Assembly (NCBI GenBank): GCA_039584255.1
Contig: JBDGYE010000005.1
Location: 1-64,000, forward strand
DNA: 64,000 nt
Direction of reading: 5' to 3'
From: JBDGYE01 sp039584255
GTDB taxonomy: Bacteria > Gemmatimonadota > Gemmatimonadetes > Palauibacterales > Palauibacteraceae
Made by a program: the position numbers and the translations under genes. Positions 8,562 through 16,511 of this stretch are shown piece after piece. Position 1 is the first letter of the stretch. Each line of letters opens with the position of its first letter. Below the pieces are notes generated by a model. The model was not told where the DNA came from, ran no database searches, and saw nothing but the letters and a program-made list of their open reading frames with translations.

Positions 8562-9044
8562 GTGAGCGAGCGCGAGATGCAGCCAGCGGAGAGAGTCGAC
8601 TGTCCGGCGCACAACGCCAGGGCGGCGGTATGGCCGGGGAGGTCACTGCGCCGTTGGATATACGCTCTGCTGGGCATCGTTTCGGTGGGGCTCGCCTTCC
8701 TCGGGGTCATCGTGCCCGGCCTCCCGACCACGATATTCCTGATCCTCGCATCGTATCTCTTTACCCGGAGCTGCCCCTGGCTCGAGGAGAAGCTAGTGCG
8801 GGCTCGCATCTTCAGGCCGTATCTGCGTTACCTCGACGGTGAGCGCGCGATGCCGCTAAGGGCGCGAATCGGCACGATAGCCCTGATCTGGGTGGCCGTG
8901 GGGATCAGCTTCGCGGTGATGCTCGCGAGAGGCGCCCTGGAGCTCTGGTTCGTCGCCGTGGTCGGCGGCGCGGCGGTCGTGGGCTCGTGCGTGGTGGCGC
9001 TCGTCTTCCGGGAACCGCGCGGGACGGCCCGGGCGGCGGACTGA
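8562..9044 (+). CDS. YbaN/DUF454 family inner-membrane protein
   Basis: The product is 160 residues. Hydrophobic segments occur at about 30-65 (containing SVGLAFLGVIVPGLPTTIFL, the family signature), 104-120 and 125-145, giving three to four membrane spans. The loop SCPWLEEKLVRARIFRPYLR is also characteristic. The function of DUF454 proteins is unknown. It stands alone between divergent neighbours. The hydrophilic 30-residue N-terminus is longer than usual, and a later start cannot be excluded. Confidence 0.85.
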   Translation: MSEREMQPAERVDCPAHNARAAVWPGRSLRRWIYALLGIVSVGLAFLGVIVPGLPTTIFLILASYLFTRSCPWLEEKLVRARIFRPYLRYLDGERAMPLRARIGTIALIWVAVGISFAVMLARGALELWFVAVVGGAAVVGSCVVALVFREPRGTARAAD

Positions 9045-9148
9045 GTCCGGCGAGTCCGTTCCGCCTGACCAGAAGGCTGCGCCGGTCGGGCCTGCGCATA
9101 CCCCCCACTGGGCGAAGAATGCGGAGAAGTGCTCGCTGCTCCTCCCGC

Positions 9149-9622
9149 CTAGCCGATCGTCATCTCGGGTGGAGGTAGCTCAGACAGGTACAGCACTTCG
9201 AGCGCGCTGTCGGTCTCGGGCATGTGGAAGTAGCAGAACTCGCCTAGCTCTCCCAAGTCACCGCTCTGGATCATCTGACGGCCCTGTCCGGCCAGCTGGT
9301 CCCTCGCCTGCCGCATGGCCTCACGACTCGGGTAGAAGATGCAAGTGTGATGAAAGCCCTCGCCCTTCGCCTCCAAGTGCTCGACGTAGACGCTCCGGCC
9401 CGTCAGCGGCTCGATCAGCTCGAGGTTCGAATCTCCCACCGGTGCGATCGCGACTTTGAAAGAATAGGGGACTTCCTGCCCGTGCACCGTGTACCCGACG
9501 GGCTCGATCGTCCACACGCTCCACTGTATGGAAAGGGAATCCGCGAGCGCTTTCGCCGCTTTCTCCAGGTCGCGCACGACCCAGGCCGTATGATGAAACG
9601 TGCCCGAATCCCCTACTCCCAT
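9149..9622 (-). CDS. VOC (glyoxalase/bleomycin resistance) family protein
   Basis: The product is 157 residues, one pair of beta-alpha-beta-beta-beta modules. Candidate metal ligands are the His residues in FHHTAWVV (about 10-11) and GFHHTCIFY (about 90), with Glu in NLELIEPL and LEVLYLSE. This spacing matches the methylmalonyl-CoA epimerase-like or glyoxalase-like branch of the superfamily. The reaction is not predictable. No operon partner is adjacent. Confidence 0.82.
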   Translation of the reverse strand: MGVGDSGTFHHTAWVVRDLEKAAKALADSLSIQWSVWTIEPVGYTVHGQEVPYSFKVAIAPVGDSNLELIEPLTGRSVYVEHLEAKGEGFHHTCIFYPSREAMRQARDQLAGQGRQMIQSGDLGELGEFCYFHMPETDSALEVLYLSELPPPEMTIG

Positions 9623-9778
9623 TCTTGCCTCCTGTTTCTTCGTCCCTCGAGTGTCCGGTGGCTCTCGAGGCCGACCTCAGGAACTCACGCTGCCACCGGA
9701 ATGTGCTAGCCGTACGGATCCGGCGGACGTTCACGAGAAGGCGACGGCATGGTCCACCGCCCCGGGTCGCCCTGTCGT

Positions 9779-10060
9779 TCAGAGCGCCCGCCGGTTCTCC
9801 GTCGCTTCGAGGCCGCTGGCGAACTGCAGGAGCTGGTCGGCGCGTTCACGGAGAAGACGCGCCAACGCTAGTTTCCAACCCTCAGGCGGATCCAGGCGCC
9901 GCGGATCAAACCGGTCTGCCAGCGCCCTTTCGAGATCCTCTTTCGTGAGCCCGAGCGCTGTCGCCACCTGGGCCTCCGACACGAGGGAGAGTTCCTCCAG
10001 TCGTGCTACCGCATGCACGAAGTCCACTGATCCCTCCCCATTGAATGAGGCGTGTCTCAC
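9779..10060 (-). CDS. Small conserved-type hypothetical protein
   Basis: The product is 93 residues, or about 82 if translation begins at the in-frame GTG before DFVHAVARLEEL. It is predicted to be almost all helical. EELSLVSEAQVATALGLTKEDLERAL looks like a helix-turn-helix-like element, and the second half EGWKLALARLLRERADQLLQ is a long charged helix. This resembles small single-domain antitoxin-like or regulatory proteins, but there is no toxin gene next to it. No function is assigned. Confidence 0.45.
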   Translation of the reverse strand: MRHASFNGEGSVDFVHAVARLEELSLVSEAQVATALGLTKEDLERALADRFDPRRLDPPEGWKLALARLLRERADQLLQFASGLEATENRRAL

Positions 10061-10166
10061 TCATTCCCACCTCTGCGAAGATTGGGGGAGGTGGGGCGCG
10101 CCGCGGAAACTACCTGCCAGCTTCACGTGTGGCCAACGAAGGACAGTCACAAGCGCCTGGGCTGCC

Positions 10167-10253
10167 CTAACGCTCGCTCTCGCGGAGCTCCAGCAGCTTC
10201 TCGACGGCGTTCTGGTTCTCGGGGTCGACCTCGAGCGACTTCTCGTATCCGAT
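10167..10253 (-). pseudogene. C-terminal remnant of a TPR-type protein
   Basis: Twenty-nine codons before a TAG read GYEKSLEVDPENQNAVEKLL and end in ELRESER. This is the typical last helix pair of a tetratricopeptide repeat protein. No upstream portion is present: the frame loses meaning at about 10254, where an unrelated plus-strand fragment begins. I interpret it as the surviving 3' end of a gene whose 5' part was deleted. Confidence 0.55.
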
Positions 10254-10262
10254 CCCGGGCTC

Positions 10263-10475
10263 GAGGGATTCCTGATGCGCGATGCCTGGGTTCAGAACCA
10301 GCCCGAGCTTCGGGGGCGTATCGCAGCGGCCAACGAGCTCCGGGGAGTCTCGCTTTCCGATGCCGAGGTCGCGGATCTGTTAGCGTTCCTGGAGAGTCTG
10401 ACCGATCCCTCTTCGCGGGACCTCTCCGGCGTAGTCCCGGAGACCGTGCCGAGCGGGCTGTCGGTCGCGGACTGA
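10263..10475 (+). pseudogene. C-terminal remnant of a MauG/cytochrome c peroxidase-like protein
   Basis: About 70 codons ending in a TGA encode RIAAANELRGVSLSDAEV, then DLLAFLESLTDP, then VPETVPSGLSVAD. These are the closing segments of di-haem cytochrome c peroxidase/MauG-like proteins. Neither CxxCH motif nor the catalytic portion is present upstream, so only about the last fifth of such a protein remains. It starts within 10 nt of the TPR remnant on the other strand, which suggests one deletion removed the 5' parts of two divergent genes. Confidence 0.6.
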
Positions 10476-10521
10476 GGCGGGCCGGGCTGTCGGTCGGCGA
10501 GCGGAGTGGGCGTGGCGCCGA

Positions 10522-11556
10522 CTATCGCTCGCGCTCCTCGCGCGGCGTGGCACCGATCTCCGCGGCGCTGAGGCCGAGTCCGACCGGCACATGAAGCCTC
10601 CACCAGTCGCGCGCCTCGTTGCGGCTCCAGGTCTCTGTGGCGGGGCAGGCGGACAGCCTGTCGGCGAGTTCCTCCGCGGTGCCCGGACGGCGGTCGGGAT
10701 CCTTCTCCAGGCACGCGAGGATGACCCGTTCCAGGTCGTCCGGAACCTCGAGCTCGGTCCGCAGGGATGGCCGGACGGGAGCGTCCTGCACGTGCTGCAG
10801 TACCGTTGCTAGGGGCGTTTCTGCGTCGAACACGGGCTGGCCTGTGAGCAGCCAGTATCCCACGCACCCGAGGGCGTACAGGTCCGCCCGGCCGTCCACC
10901 GGCGTCCCCGTGGCCACCTCGGGAGCCATGAAGGCGGGCGTGCCCACAACTACGTTCTCCGCCGTCAGATCCCCTTTACCGGCCAGGAGGTCCTCCTTCG
11001 CCTTTACCAGGCCGAAGTCGAGCACCTTCACGAAGTCGTGGTCCGGGCCCTGGCGGCAGGCGAAGATGTTGGCGGGCTTGATGTCCCGATGGACCATTCC
11101 GGCATCGTGCGCCTCGCTCAGTGAATGACACACCTGGCGCAGCAGGTAGATCGACCTCCCGGCCGGCATAGGACCGAAGCTCCGGACTAGCTCCGCCAGG
11201 CTGAGGCCGTCCAGCAGCTCCATGATGTAGTAGAAGGCCCCCTCTTCAGTTACGCCGAAATCGTGGAGCTCAATGGTGTGATGCGATCGGAGCGCGGCCG
11301 TCGCCCGGGCCTCGCGGACGAAGCGCCTCACGACCTGACGGCGGCTGTTCTCGTCCGCACCAAGCGCCTCCGGACGGATCATCTTCACCGCCGCGGGCCG
11401 GTCGAGCATACGGTGCCTGGCTACCCAGACCTCGCCCATGCCTCCCGCCCCGAGTGGACCCTCGAGCCGGTAGCAGCAGATCTCGCGGCCTGCCTCGAGG
11501 GGACCGCTGTACTTTTCCTTCGCCATGGTCAGCGGGGTTAAAGGGAGAGGACTCAC
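10522..11556 (-). CDS. Soluble PknB-type Ser/Thr protein kinase
   Basis: The product is 344 residues from a GTG at 11556; an ATG at 11526 (MAKEKYSG) is the alternative start. The Gly loop GAGGMGEVW is at about 36-44, the ATP Lys at 58, the catalytic loop HRDIKPAN at 156-163 and DFG at 180-182. The activation segment ends GTPAFMAPE. These are all residues needed for activity. The fold ends near residue 300, followed by a short tail (WWRLHVPVGLGLSAAEI) with no membrane span or sensor repeats, so it is probably a cytoplasmic kinase of unknown substrate. There is no phosphatase or FHA gene nearby. Confidence 0.9.
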   Translation of the reverse strand: MSPLPLTPLTMAKEKYSGPLEAGREICCYRLEGPLGAGGMGEVWVARHRMLDRPAAVKMIRPEALGADENSRRQVVRRFVREARATAALRSHHTIELHDFGVTEEGAFYYIMELLDGLSLAELVRSFGPMPAGRSIYLLRQVCHSLSEAHDAGMVHRDIKPANIFACRQGPDHDFVKVLDFGLVKAKEDLLAGKGDLTAENVVVGTPAFMAPEVATGTPVDGRADLYALGCVGYWLLTGQPVFDAETPLATVLQHVQDAPVRPSLRTELEVPDDLERVILACLEKDPDRRPGTAEELADRLSACPATETWSRNEARDWWRLHVPVGLGLSAAEIGATPREERER

Positions 11557-11632
11557 ATGGAAAGGAACCTCCCGCCGTACCGTTCACAAGCTAAGCGGGT
11601 GCGGGGAGGGGAACGGGTGCCATCCTCCCCGC

Positions 11633-12136
11633 TCACTCTGCGCAGGCGACGCGGCGGTACGGGAAGTCGAAGCCACGGTCGCCCTCGCCGGCGTCGGCTC
11701 GGGCGACGAGGGAGTCCGCCCCCCTCCGCACGTACCGGATCCGGCGCGGGAAATCGTGCGCCGGGTTCTCGAAGGTCGCGCGCGAGGACGTCACCTCGGT
11801 CGCCTCGAACTCGGCGGGCGCCTGGCCCGACGGATGGGCCTCGAGAACCAGGCCCGACTCCGATTCCCGGAGGATGAGGAGCTCGTAGCCGGCGGTGCGT
11901 CCGCCCCGGATCACGCGGTTCATTCCGAGCATCGTCCCACCTCGCGGCGCCATCCACTGCTCTTCGATCGACATGCCCTCGACCGACATCTCCCAGCAGC
12001 CGGCGAGCCATGACACATTCTCCAACGCCGGTGCCTCCTGGGGCGCCGCCTGCCGATGTCCAGTGGCGGCGGCGGTGCCTACCGCGGACATTCCGAGCGT
12101 CAACCTTGCCGCCAGCGGCCACGCGTTCACCCTCAT
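11633..12136 (-). CDS. Exported DUF6265 family protein
   Basis: The product is 167 residues. A signal sequence occupies about residues 1-26. The mature part carries VSWLAGCWEMS, EEQWMAPRGGTMLGMNRV and FENPAHDFPRRIRY, the three conserved blocks of DUF6265, a predicted calycin-like beta-barrel. The function is unknown. It sits between the kinase and ribokinase genes on the same strand, but gaps of about 40-75 nt do not prove an operon. Confidence 0.78.
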   Translation of the reverse strand: MRVNAWPLAARLTLGMSAVGTAAATGHRQAAPQEAPALENVSWLAGCWEMSVEGMSIEEQWMAPRGGTMLGMNRVIRGGRTAGYELLILRESESGLVLEAHPSGQAPAEFEATEVTSSRATFENPAHDFPRRIRYVRRGADSLVARADAGEGDRGFDFPYRRVACAE

Positions 12137-12178
12137 GGTCCCGACTCCTACTTCTTGGCCTTTCCTCTGCTTCCGGTC

Positions 12179-13105
12179 CTACCGCCCGCTCGCGAGCAGG
12201 AGCTCCAGACGCTCGCGCCGCGGAAGGGAAGGACGCGCACCTCGCGCCGTCGCGGCCACCGCTCCCGCCGCGCAAGCGAAGCGAACGGCCTCCGCCAATG
12301 ACGGCCCCTCCGCCAGGGCCACGGCGAGAGCGCCGCTGAAGGCGTCGCCCGCCGCGGTAGTGTCAACGGCATCAACAGAGAAGCCTTCTACGAGCTGCTC
12401 CTCTCCGGCCCGAGTGATGACGAGCGCTCCCGCGGCGCCGAGTGTGACCACGATCCGCCGCACGCCCCTCTCCAACAGTCTGCCCGCAGTCGCCTCGCGT
12501 GTCGCATCATCGCCCGGCAGCGCCGCCAGCAGCCGTGCCTCGCCTTCGTTCGGCGTCAGGACATCGACCCGATAGAGCAGCGAGTCCGGCAGCGGCTGGG
12601 CCGGCGCGGGGTTCAGGATCACGGTCACGCCGGCGGCGGCGGCTACGGCCGCTGCACGCTCGACCGTCGGCAGCGGCGTCTCGAGCTGCAGAAGGAGCAC
12701 GTCCGCGGTCTCGATCGCCCCGCCGGCCCTTTCCACGTCGTCTTCCGAGAGGGCGGCGTTGGCTCCGGGGGCCACCGCGATGGCGTTCTCTCCTCGCTCG
12801 TCCACGAAGATCAGCGCGACCCCCGAAGGCTCTTTCTCGTCGCGCGACACGTGGCTCACGTCGATTCCCTCATCGCGAAGTCCGGCGACCGCCCTCTCTC
12901 CCAGCTCATCGGCTCCGACGCGCCCGACGAAGGTGACCTCGGCGCCCAGGCGCGCCGCGGCCACCGCCTGGTTCGCGCCCTTCCCGCCGTCAGCGCGCAG
13001 GAACGAGCCACCCAACACCGTCTCGCCCGCCTCCGGGATGCGCGGGAGCCGGACGACCATGTCCGTGTTCGAGCTTCCGACGACGACTATTCTGGGAGAC
13101 ATCAT
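12179..13105 (-). CDS. rbsK: Ribokinase (PfkB family)
   Basis: The product is 308 residues from ATGATG at 13105. It phosphorylates D-ribose at O5. The sugar-binding motif GGKGANQ is at 40-46, and the C-terminal PfkB signature DTTAAGDAFSGAL contains D248 and catalytic D254. VLTPNEGEA (183-191) and the overall length match bacterial RbsK. A nucleoside hydrolase gene lies 32 nt upstream on the same strand; together they would release ribose from nucleosides and feed it into the pentose phosphate pathway. That upstream partner is now broken, so the kinase may be losing its partner function or use other ribose sources. Confidence 0.9.
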   Translation of the reverse strand: MMSPRIVVVGSSNTDMVVRLPRIPEAGETVLGGSFLRADGGKGANQAVAAARLGAEVTFVGRVGADELGERAVAGLRDEGIDVSHVSRDEKEPSGVALIFVDERGENAIAVAPGANAALSEDDVERAGGAIETADVLLLQLETPLPTVERAAAVAAAAGVTVILNPAPAQPLPDSLLYRVDVLTPNEGEARLLAALPGDDATREATAGRLLERGVRRIVVTLGAAGALVITRAGEEQLVEGFSVDAVDTTAAGDAFSGALAVALAEGPSLAEAVRFACAAGAVAATARGARPSLPRRERLELLLASGR

Positions 13106-13137
13106 GCATCTCGATGCTGAGGGAGTCTGTCCCGGGC

Positions 13138-14063
13138 CTATCTCAGAACGGAGTACAGCAGCTCCTTCCAGGCCGGGATGTCGATCTCCCAGCACACGGA
13201 GGCGTTGGGGTCTCGCCCGAGGAGCTCCGCCCACACTGGCGCGTTCCGCTCGTCGTCCACCACGTCGAGCGCGTCCACCACGGTCATCCCACGGGTGAGA
13301 TCGCTCTCGGTCTCGACGTCGACGTAGTGGCGGGAGCTGCGGGTACAGATATCGGGATCGATGGCGATCGCCATCGCCACGGGATCGGGGAGTGGAAGGC
13401 CCTTCTCGCCGGACTGGATGCGGGCGGCCTCCAGGGCCATCGAGTTGCAGTCGATGGCGAAGTGGGCTAGCGGCGTGTCGAAGGCTTTCACCATCGCCAT
13501 CTCCTCGTGCGACAGGGTCGCCTCGCCGCGGCACAGCTCCCACCCGACCATCTCGATGGGAAGTCCAGAGTGGAAGACGGTGCTGGCCGCGTCCGGGTCG
13601 ACCCACACATTATATTCCGCCGCCGGGGTCACGTTGCCCACCGTGCAGGCCGCTCCTCCCATCACGACGCACCGGCTGACGTCGCCTGCGATATCGGGCT
13701 CTGCCATGAGGGGATCCCCGGATTGGCCATGATGGTCTCGATGAGGACCTCCACGGCATCGACCTCGCCGGGCGTGCCTAGCGGAGGGGGGTAGTCGTGG
13801 TCCCCGAGGCCGTCCAGGCCGTGGAAGAACTGCGCGACCTGCAGATCCCGGTACAGCGGCTTTGCGGCGCCCTTGTGCACCGGAACCTCGGCAGCGGCCA
13901 GCTCGACCGTGTACAAGGCGTTCCTGACTGCCTGGTCCAGCTCGACGTTGCCGGCGACGACGGTGATCGCCTCCACCCGGACATTGGGATTCCGCAGCGC
14001 CATCAGCAGCGCCACGGCGTCGTCCGAGGCGGTGTCGGTATCGATGATGAAAGATCGGGGCAT
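13138..14063 (-). pseudogene. Nucleoside hydrolase (IUNH family), internal deletion and frameshift
   Basis: The first frame begins at the ATG at 14063 with FIIDTDTASDDAVALLMALR, the calcium- and ribose-binding DTDxxxDD signature, and stays typical to IETIMANPGI. After about 13720 the similarity continues only in another frame with PLMAEPDIAGDVSRCVVMGG, AEYNVWVDPDAA and a normal C-terminus. The segment that should join them, containing the TLGPLTN block, is missing (about 14 codons). An out-of-frame deletion of about 40 bp explains both. The reaction would be hydrolysis of purine or pyrimidine ribosides. It lies 2 nt after the VOC gene and upstream of rbsK. Confidence 0.85.
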
Positions 14064-14065
14064 GA

Positions 14066-14539
14066 TCAGGGAGCGTCTCGCTGCTCCATGTACTCCGCGG
14101 CGCGCCTGGCAATCTCGTCGACTGTCATATCTTCCTGGTCGGTCGACACAATCCACAGGTGTCCGAACGGATCGGCCAGCCGCCCGGCGCGATCGCCGTA
14201 GAACTGGTCGCTCACCGGAATCAGAACCTCCGCGCCCGCTTCGACAGCCCGGCTGGTCAGCGCGTCAACGTCCTCCACGTAGAGATGAACGGCCGCCGAG
14301 GAACCGCCCAGCGTGCTGGGGCTGAGGTTCCCCCACTCCGGCGATTCCTCGGAGATCATGATCACCGAGTCGCCGACCTTGATTTCGGCGTGCATTACGT
14401 TCCCGGCCGGATCCGCCAGACGCATTACCTCGGCGGCGCCGAAGGCCTGCCTGTAGAAGTCGATGGCGGCTGCCGCGTCCCTGATAATCAGATAGGGCGT
14501 GGCGCTATGGTATCCCTCCGGGATCGGGCTCACTGACAT
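14066..14539 (-). CDS. VOC family protein (PhnB-like)
   Basis: The product is 157 residues from the ATG at 14539 (MSVSPIPEGY). The pattern SATPYLIIRDAAAAIDFYRQAFGA, then HAEIKVGDSVIMISEE, then GGSSAAVHLYVEDVDAL and DRAGRLADPFGHLW is the PhnB-like/glyoxalase-like form of the VOC fold. The usual catalytic metal ligands are incomplete, as in many PhnB-like proteins. It ends 2 nt before the nucleoside hydrolase pseudogene on the same strand, suggesting a former operon. Confidence 0.85.
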   Translation of the reverse strand: MSVSPIPEGYHSATPYLIIRDAAAAIDFYRQAFGAAEVMRLADPAGNVMHAEIKVGDSVIMISEESPEWGNLSPSTLGGSSAAVHLYVEDVDALTSRAVEAGAEVLIPVSDQFYGDRAGRLADPFGHLWIVSTDQEDMTVDEIARRAAEYMEQRDAP

Positions 14540-14571
14540 GGCCGTGTTCTCCTGGTGCGGGAGTCGTGCCT

Positions 14572-14835
14572 CTAACTGAAGGAGTCCCGTTCGGGTCCTG
14601 GAGGGTCGCCGGACTCGTCCTGGCTCTCCTCCTCCTCGACCGTGATTTCCTAGACCTGCTGGATTCCGGGATCGAACACCGAATGCATCTCCAGCATGTG
14701 GTAGACCGCACCCCGCGCGCGACCCTTGGTCCGCCGGTAGAAGATCAACCCCATCCTTTCGGCCCACAGCAGCAGGCGGTCCACCACGACCGCCGCCACC
14801 AGGACAGCGATTGCCCACACGAGCAGCCTGGGCAT
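14572..14835 (-). pseudogene. Small membrane protein with in-frame TAG
   Basis: The ATG at 14835 overlaps the stop of the CopC-CopD gene (TGATG), so translation is likely coupled. The first 61 codons encode one membrane span (LLVWAIAVLVAAVVVDRLLLW), then YRRTKGRARGAVYHMLEM and SVFDPGIQQV. A TAG at 14652-14650 follows, but the frame continues with EITVEEEESQDESGDPP and ends at 14572. Acidic tails ending in DESGxPP are seen in several uncharacterised small membrane proteins, so the TAG looks like a nonsense change inside an 87-residue gene. Termination at 61 residues cannot be ruled out. Confidence 0.5.
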
Positions 14836-16262
14836 CAGTGGCCCGCCGGAGGAGTGATCCGGGCCAGGTAGGCTGCCAAAAGGACGACCAGGAGCATCAC
14901 GATCATTTCCAGTCGCACGGAGCGTCGCAGCGAGCCTCCGTGCGGGTCCTCCCCGGACCTGACGGCGGGCAGCAGGCGGAGGCGGTGGTAGGCACCGAAC
15001 AGCACCAGGGCCACCAGTCCGATCACCTTGAGCACAACCGCCCAGCCGTACCGGGTCCCGAAGTACTCGCCGAGGCCGCCCACGAACAGGAAGGACTGAA
15101 CGATACCGGAGCCGGTAACCAGAAGGACTGCGAGCAGCGCGGCAGCCGAAACGGCCTTGGCTACGTCCCTATAGCGCCATCGGTCCGAGTCGTCCTCCGC
15201 CTCGATCGACGGACCGTCCGGGCAGAGGATCAACAGCGACAATCCGCCGGCCCAGATCGCCGCCGCACCTAGGTGAAGGCCGTTCGCGGGAACCGCCACG
15301 TACGGAGAGATGCCGGCCGGATGTCCGCTGAGCGCGCCCGCCACCACGGCCAGGAGTGCCAGGAATGCGGCAGCCCTGCCCCTCGACCCGAGTAGCGAGA
15401 GGACAGCGACGACGACCAGAAGAAGCTTGACCAGGCCCACGACGCCGCTGCGCGTGCCCAGGGCCGTTCCGAGGCCATCGAGCCCTGAGCCAGGCGGGGT
15501 CACCTGAGCCGTCCACGTCGCCAGCCCCAGGGCCATCAGGACTGCCGCCCCGGTGCCCAGCACGAGCGCCGCGCGCCTGAGCCTCGATTCAGCCGCCAGT
15601 GCACCGGTTCCGGTGAACCACAGCAGGCCCGCGAAAGCCAGCAGAAGGGCCATCCCCAAGCCGCCGACGAGTGTCTCTCCAAGCCCCGGCCTCTCGTCGG
15701 CGTCGACGGCGGCCTCCGCGACCGCCTCCGTGCCCGCCTCGACCTCGGCGGCCCCTGCGTCGACCTCCGCCTCGCTGCCGGCCTGAACGGCTACGGCGTC
15801 CACGACAGAGGCCGCCTCCTCCGCGACGTGGAAGGTGATCGTGCCGCTCACCGGGTGACCATCGACCGACACCGTCTGCCAGCGCAGGGTGTGTCGACCC
15901 GCCGCCAGAAGCGGTGCATCAGCCAGGAGAACGTGTGCACTGTCGTCAGAACTATACGGGGTAAGCTTGGCCGCTTCCCCACCGGGAACTTCCAGCTCCA
16001 GGGAGCTCAGTTGAGCATTCACTTCGCTGCTGAACACGAGCCGGAAGCGCTCTAGAAACGCGCGAACCGTGTCATCGCTCGCCGGTACGGAGGAAACCAG
16101 CCGCGTGTGAATCGTCCACACCGAGGCTTCCGGAGTAGAGGCGCGCGCCACGGAACTGGAGGTTGTCCCGGCTGCGAGCCCAACGAGGGCCAGGAGCACG
16201 GCCGGGGCGATCGAACTCACGAAAGGCGCCCGGATGGGGCGTCGCCTGCCTGCCGTCTTCAT
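14835..16262 (-). CDS. CopC-CopD fusion copper-related membrane protein
   Basis: The product is 475 residues from the ATG at 16262, chosen for its AAGGA 5 nt upstream; ATGs further upstream lack one. Residues 1-43 are a signal peptide. About 48-150 is a CopC-like domain (HTRLVSSVPASDDTV, then VSVDGHPVSGTITFHV), which binds copper in the periplasm. An Ala/Glu/Val-rich linker (about 165-195) leads to a CopD domain with about eight membrane spans, including the HLGAAAIWAGGL motif with its conserved His. CopC-CopD (YcnJ/YobA-like) proteins import or buffer copper, which a cytochrome-rich cell needs. There are no other copper genes alongside. Confidence 0.85.
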   Translation of the reverse strand: MKTAGRRRPIRAPFVSSIAPAVLLALVGLAAGTTSSSVARASTPEASVWTIHTRLVSSVPASDDTVRAFLERFRLVFSSEVNAQLSSLELEVPGGEAAKLTPYSSDDSAHVLLADAPLLAAGRHTLRWQTVSVDGHPVSGTITFHVAEEAASVVDAVAVQAGSEAEVDAGAAEVEAGTEAVAEAAVDADERPGLGETLVGGLGMALLLAFAGLLWFTGTGALAAESRLRRAALVLGTGAAVLMALGLATWTAQVTPPGSGLDGLGTALGTRSGVVGLVKLLLVVVAVLSLLGSRGRAAAFLALLAVVAGALSGHPAGISPYVAVPANGLHLGAAAIWAGGLSLLILCPDGPSIEAEDDSDRWRYRDVAKAVSAAALLAVLLVTGSGIVQSFLFVGGLGEYFGTRYGWAVVLKVIGLVALVLFGAYHRLRLLPAVRSGEDPHGGSLRRSVRLEMIVMLLVVLLAAYLARITPPAGH

Positions 16263-16511
16263 CAGGTTCCTTCGAGCCATGTACATCGGGAGGGGGAAGG
16301 ATCCCGGTCGCTGCATCTCAGTCCCGGGGCACGCCGCCGCCGGATACGCCGCGCGGGTATCGTAGCCGGCCGTGTGGGAACCGGCAATCGAGCCCCGCTG
16401 TTCGTGGGAACGACTGGCCCGGGCCGGTTTAGAACAGCGATCGAATCCCTCCCGGGGCACCGAGGCGCTCCGGCGCGGGGCATCCGACAGCGCGAGCAGG
16501 GAGATACGGAC

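Noticed and set aside
9421..9450. GGTTCGAATCTCCC resembling a tRNA T-loop
   Set aside because: The flanking bases do not form a T stem or acceptor stem, and the stretch is coding sequence of the VOC protein on the minus strand.
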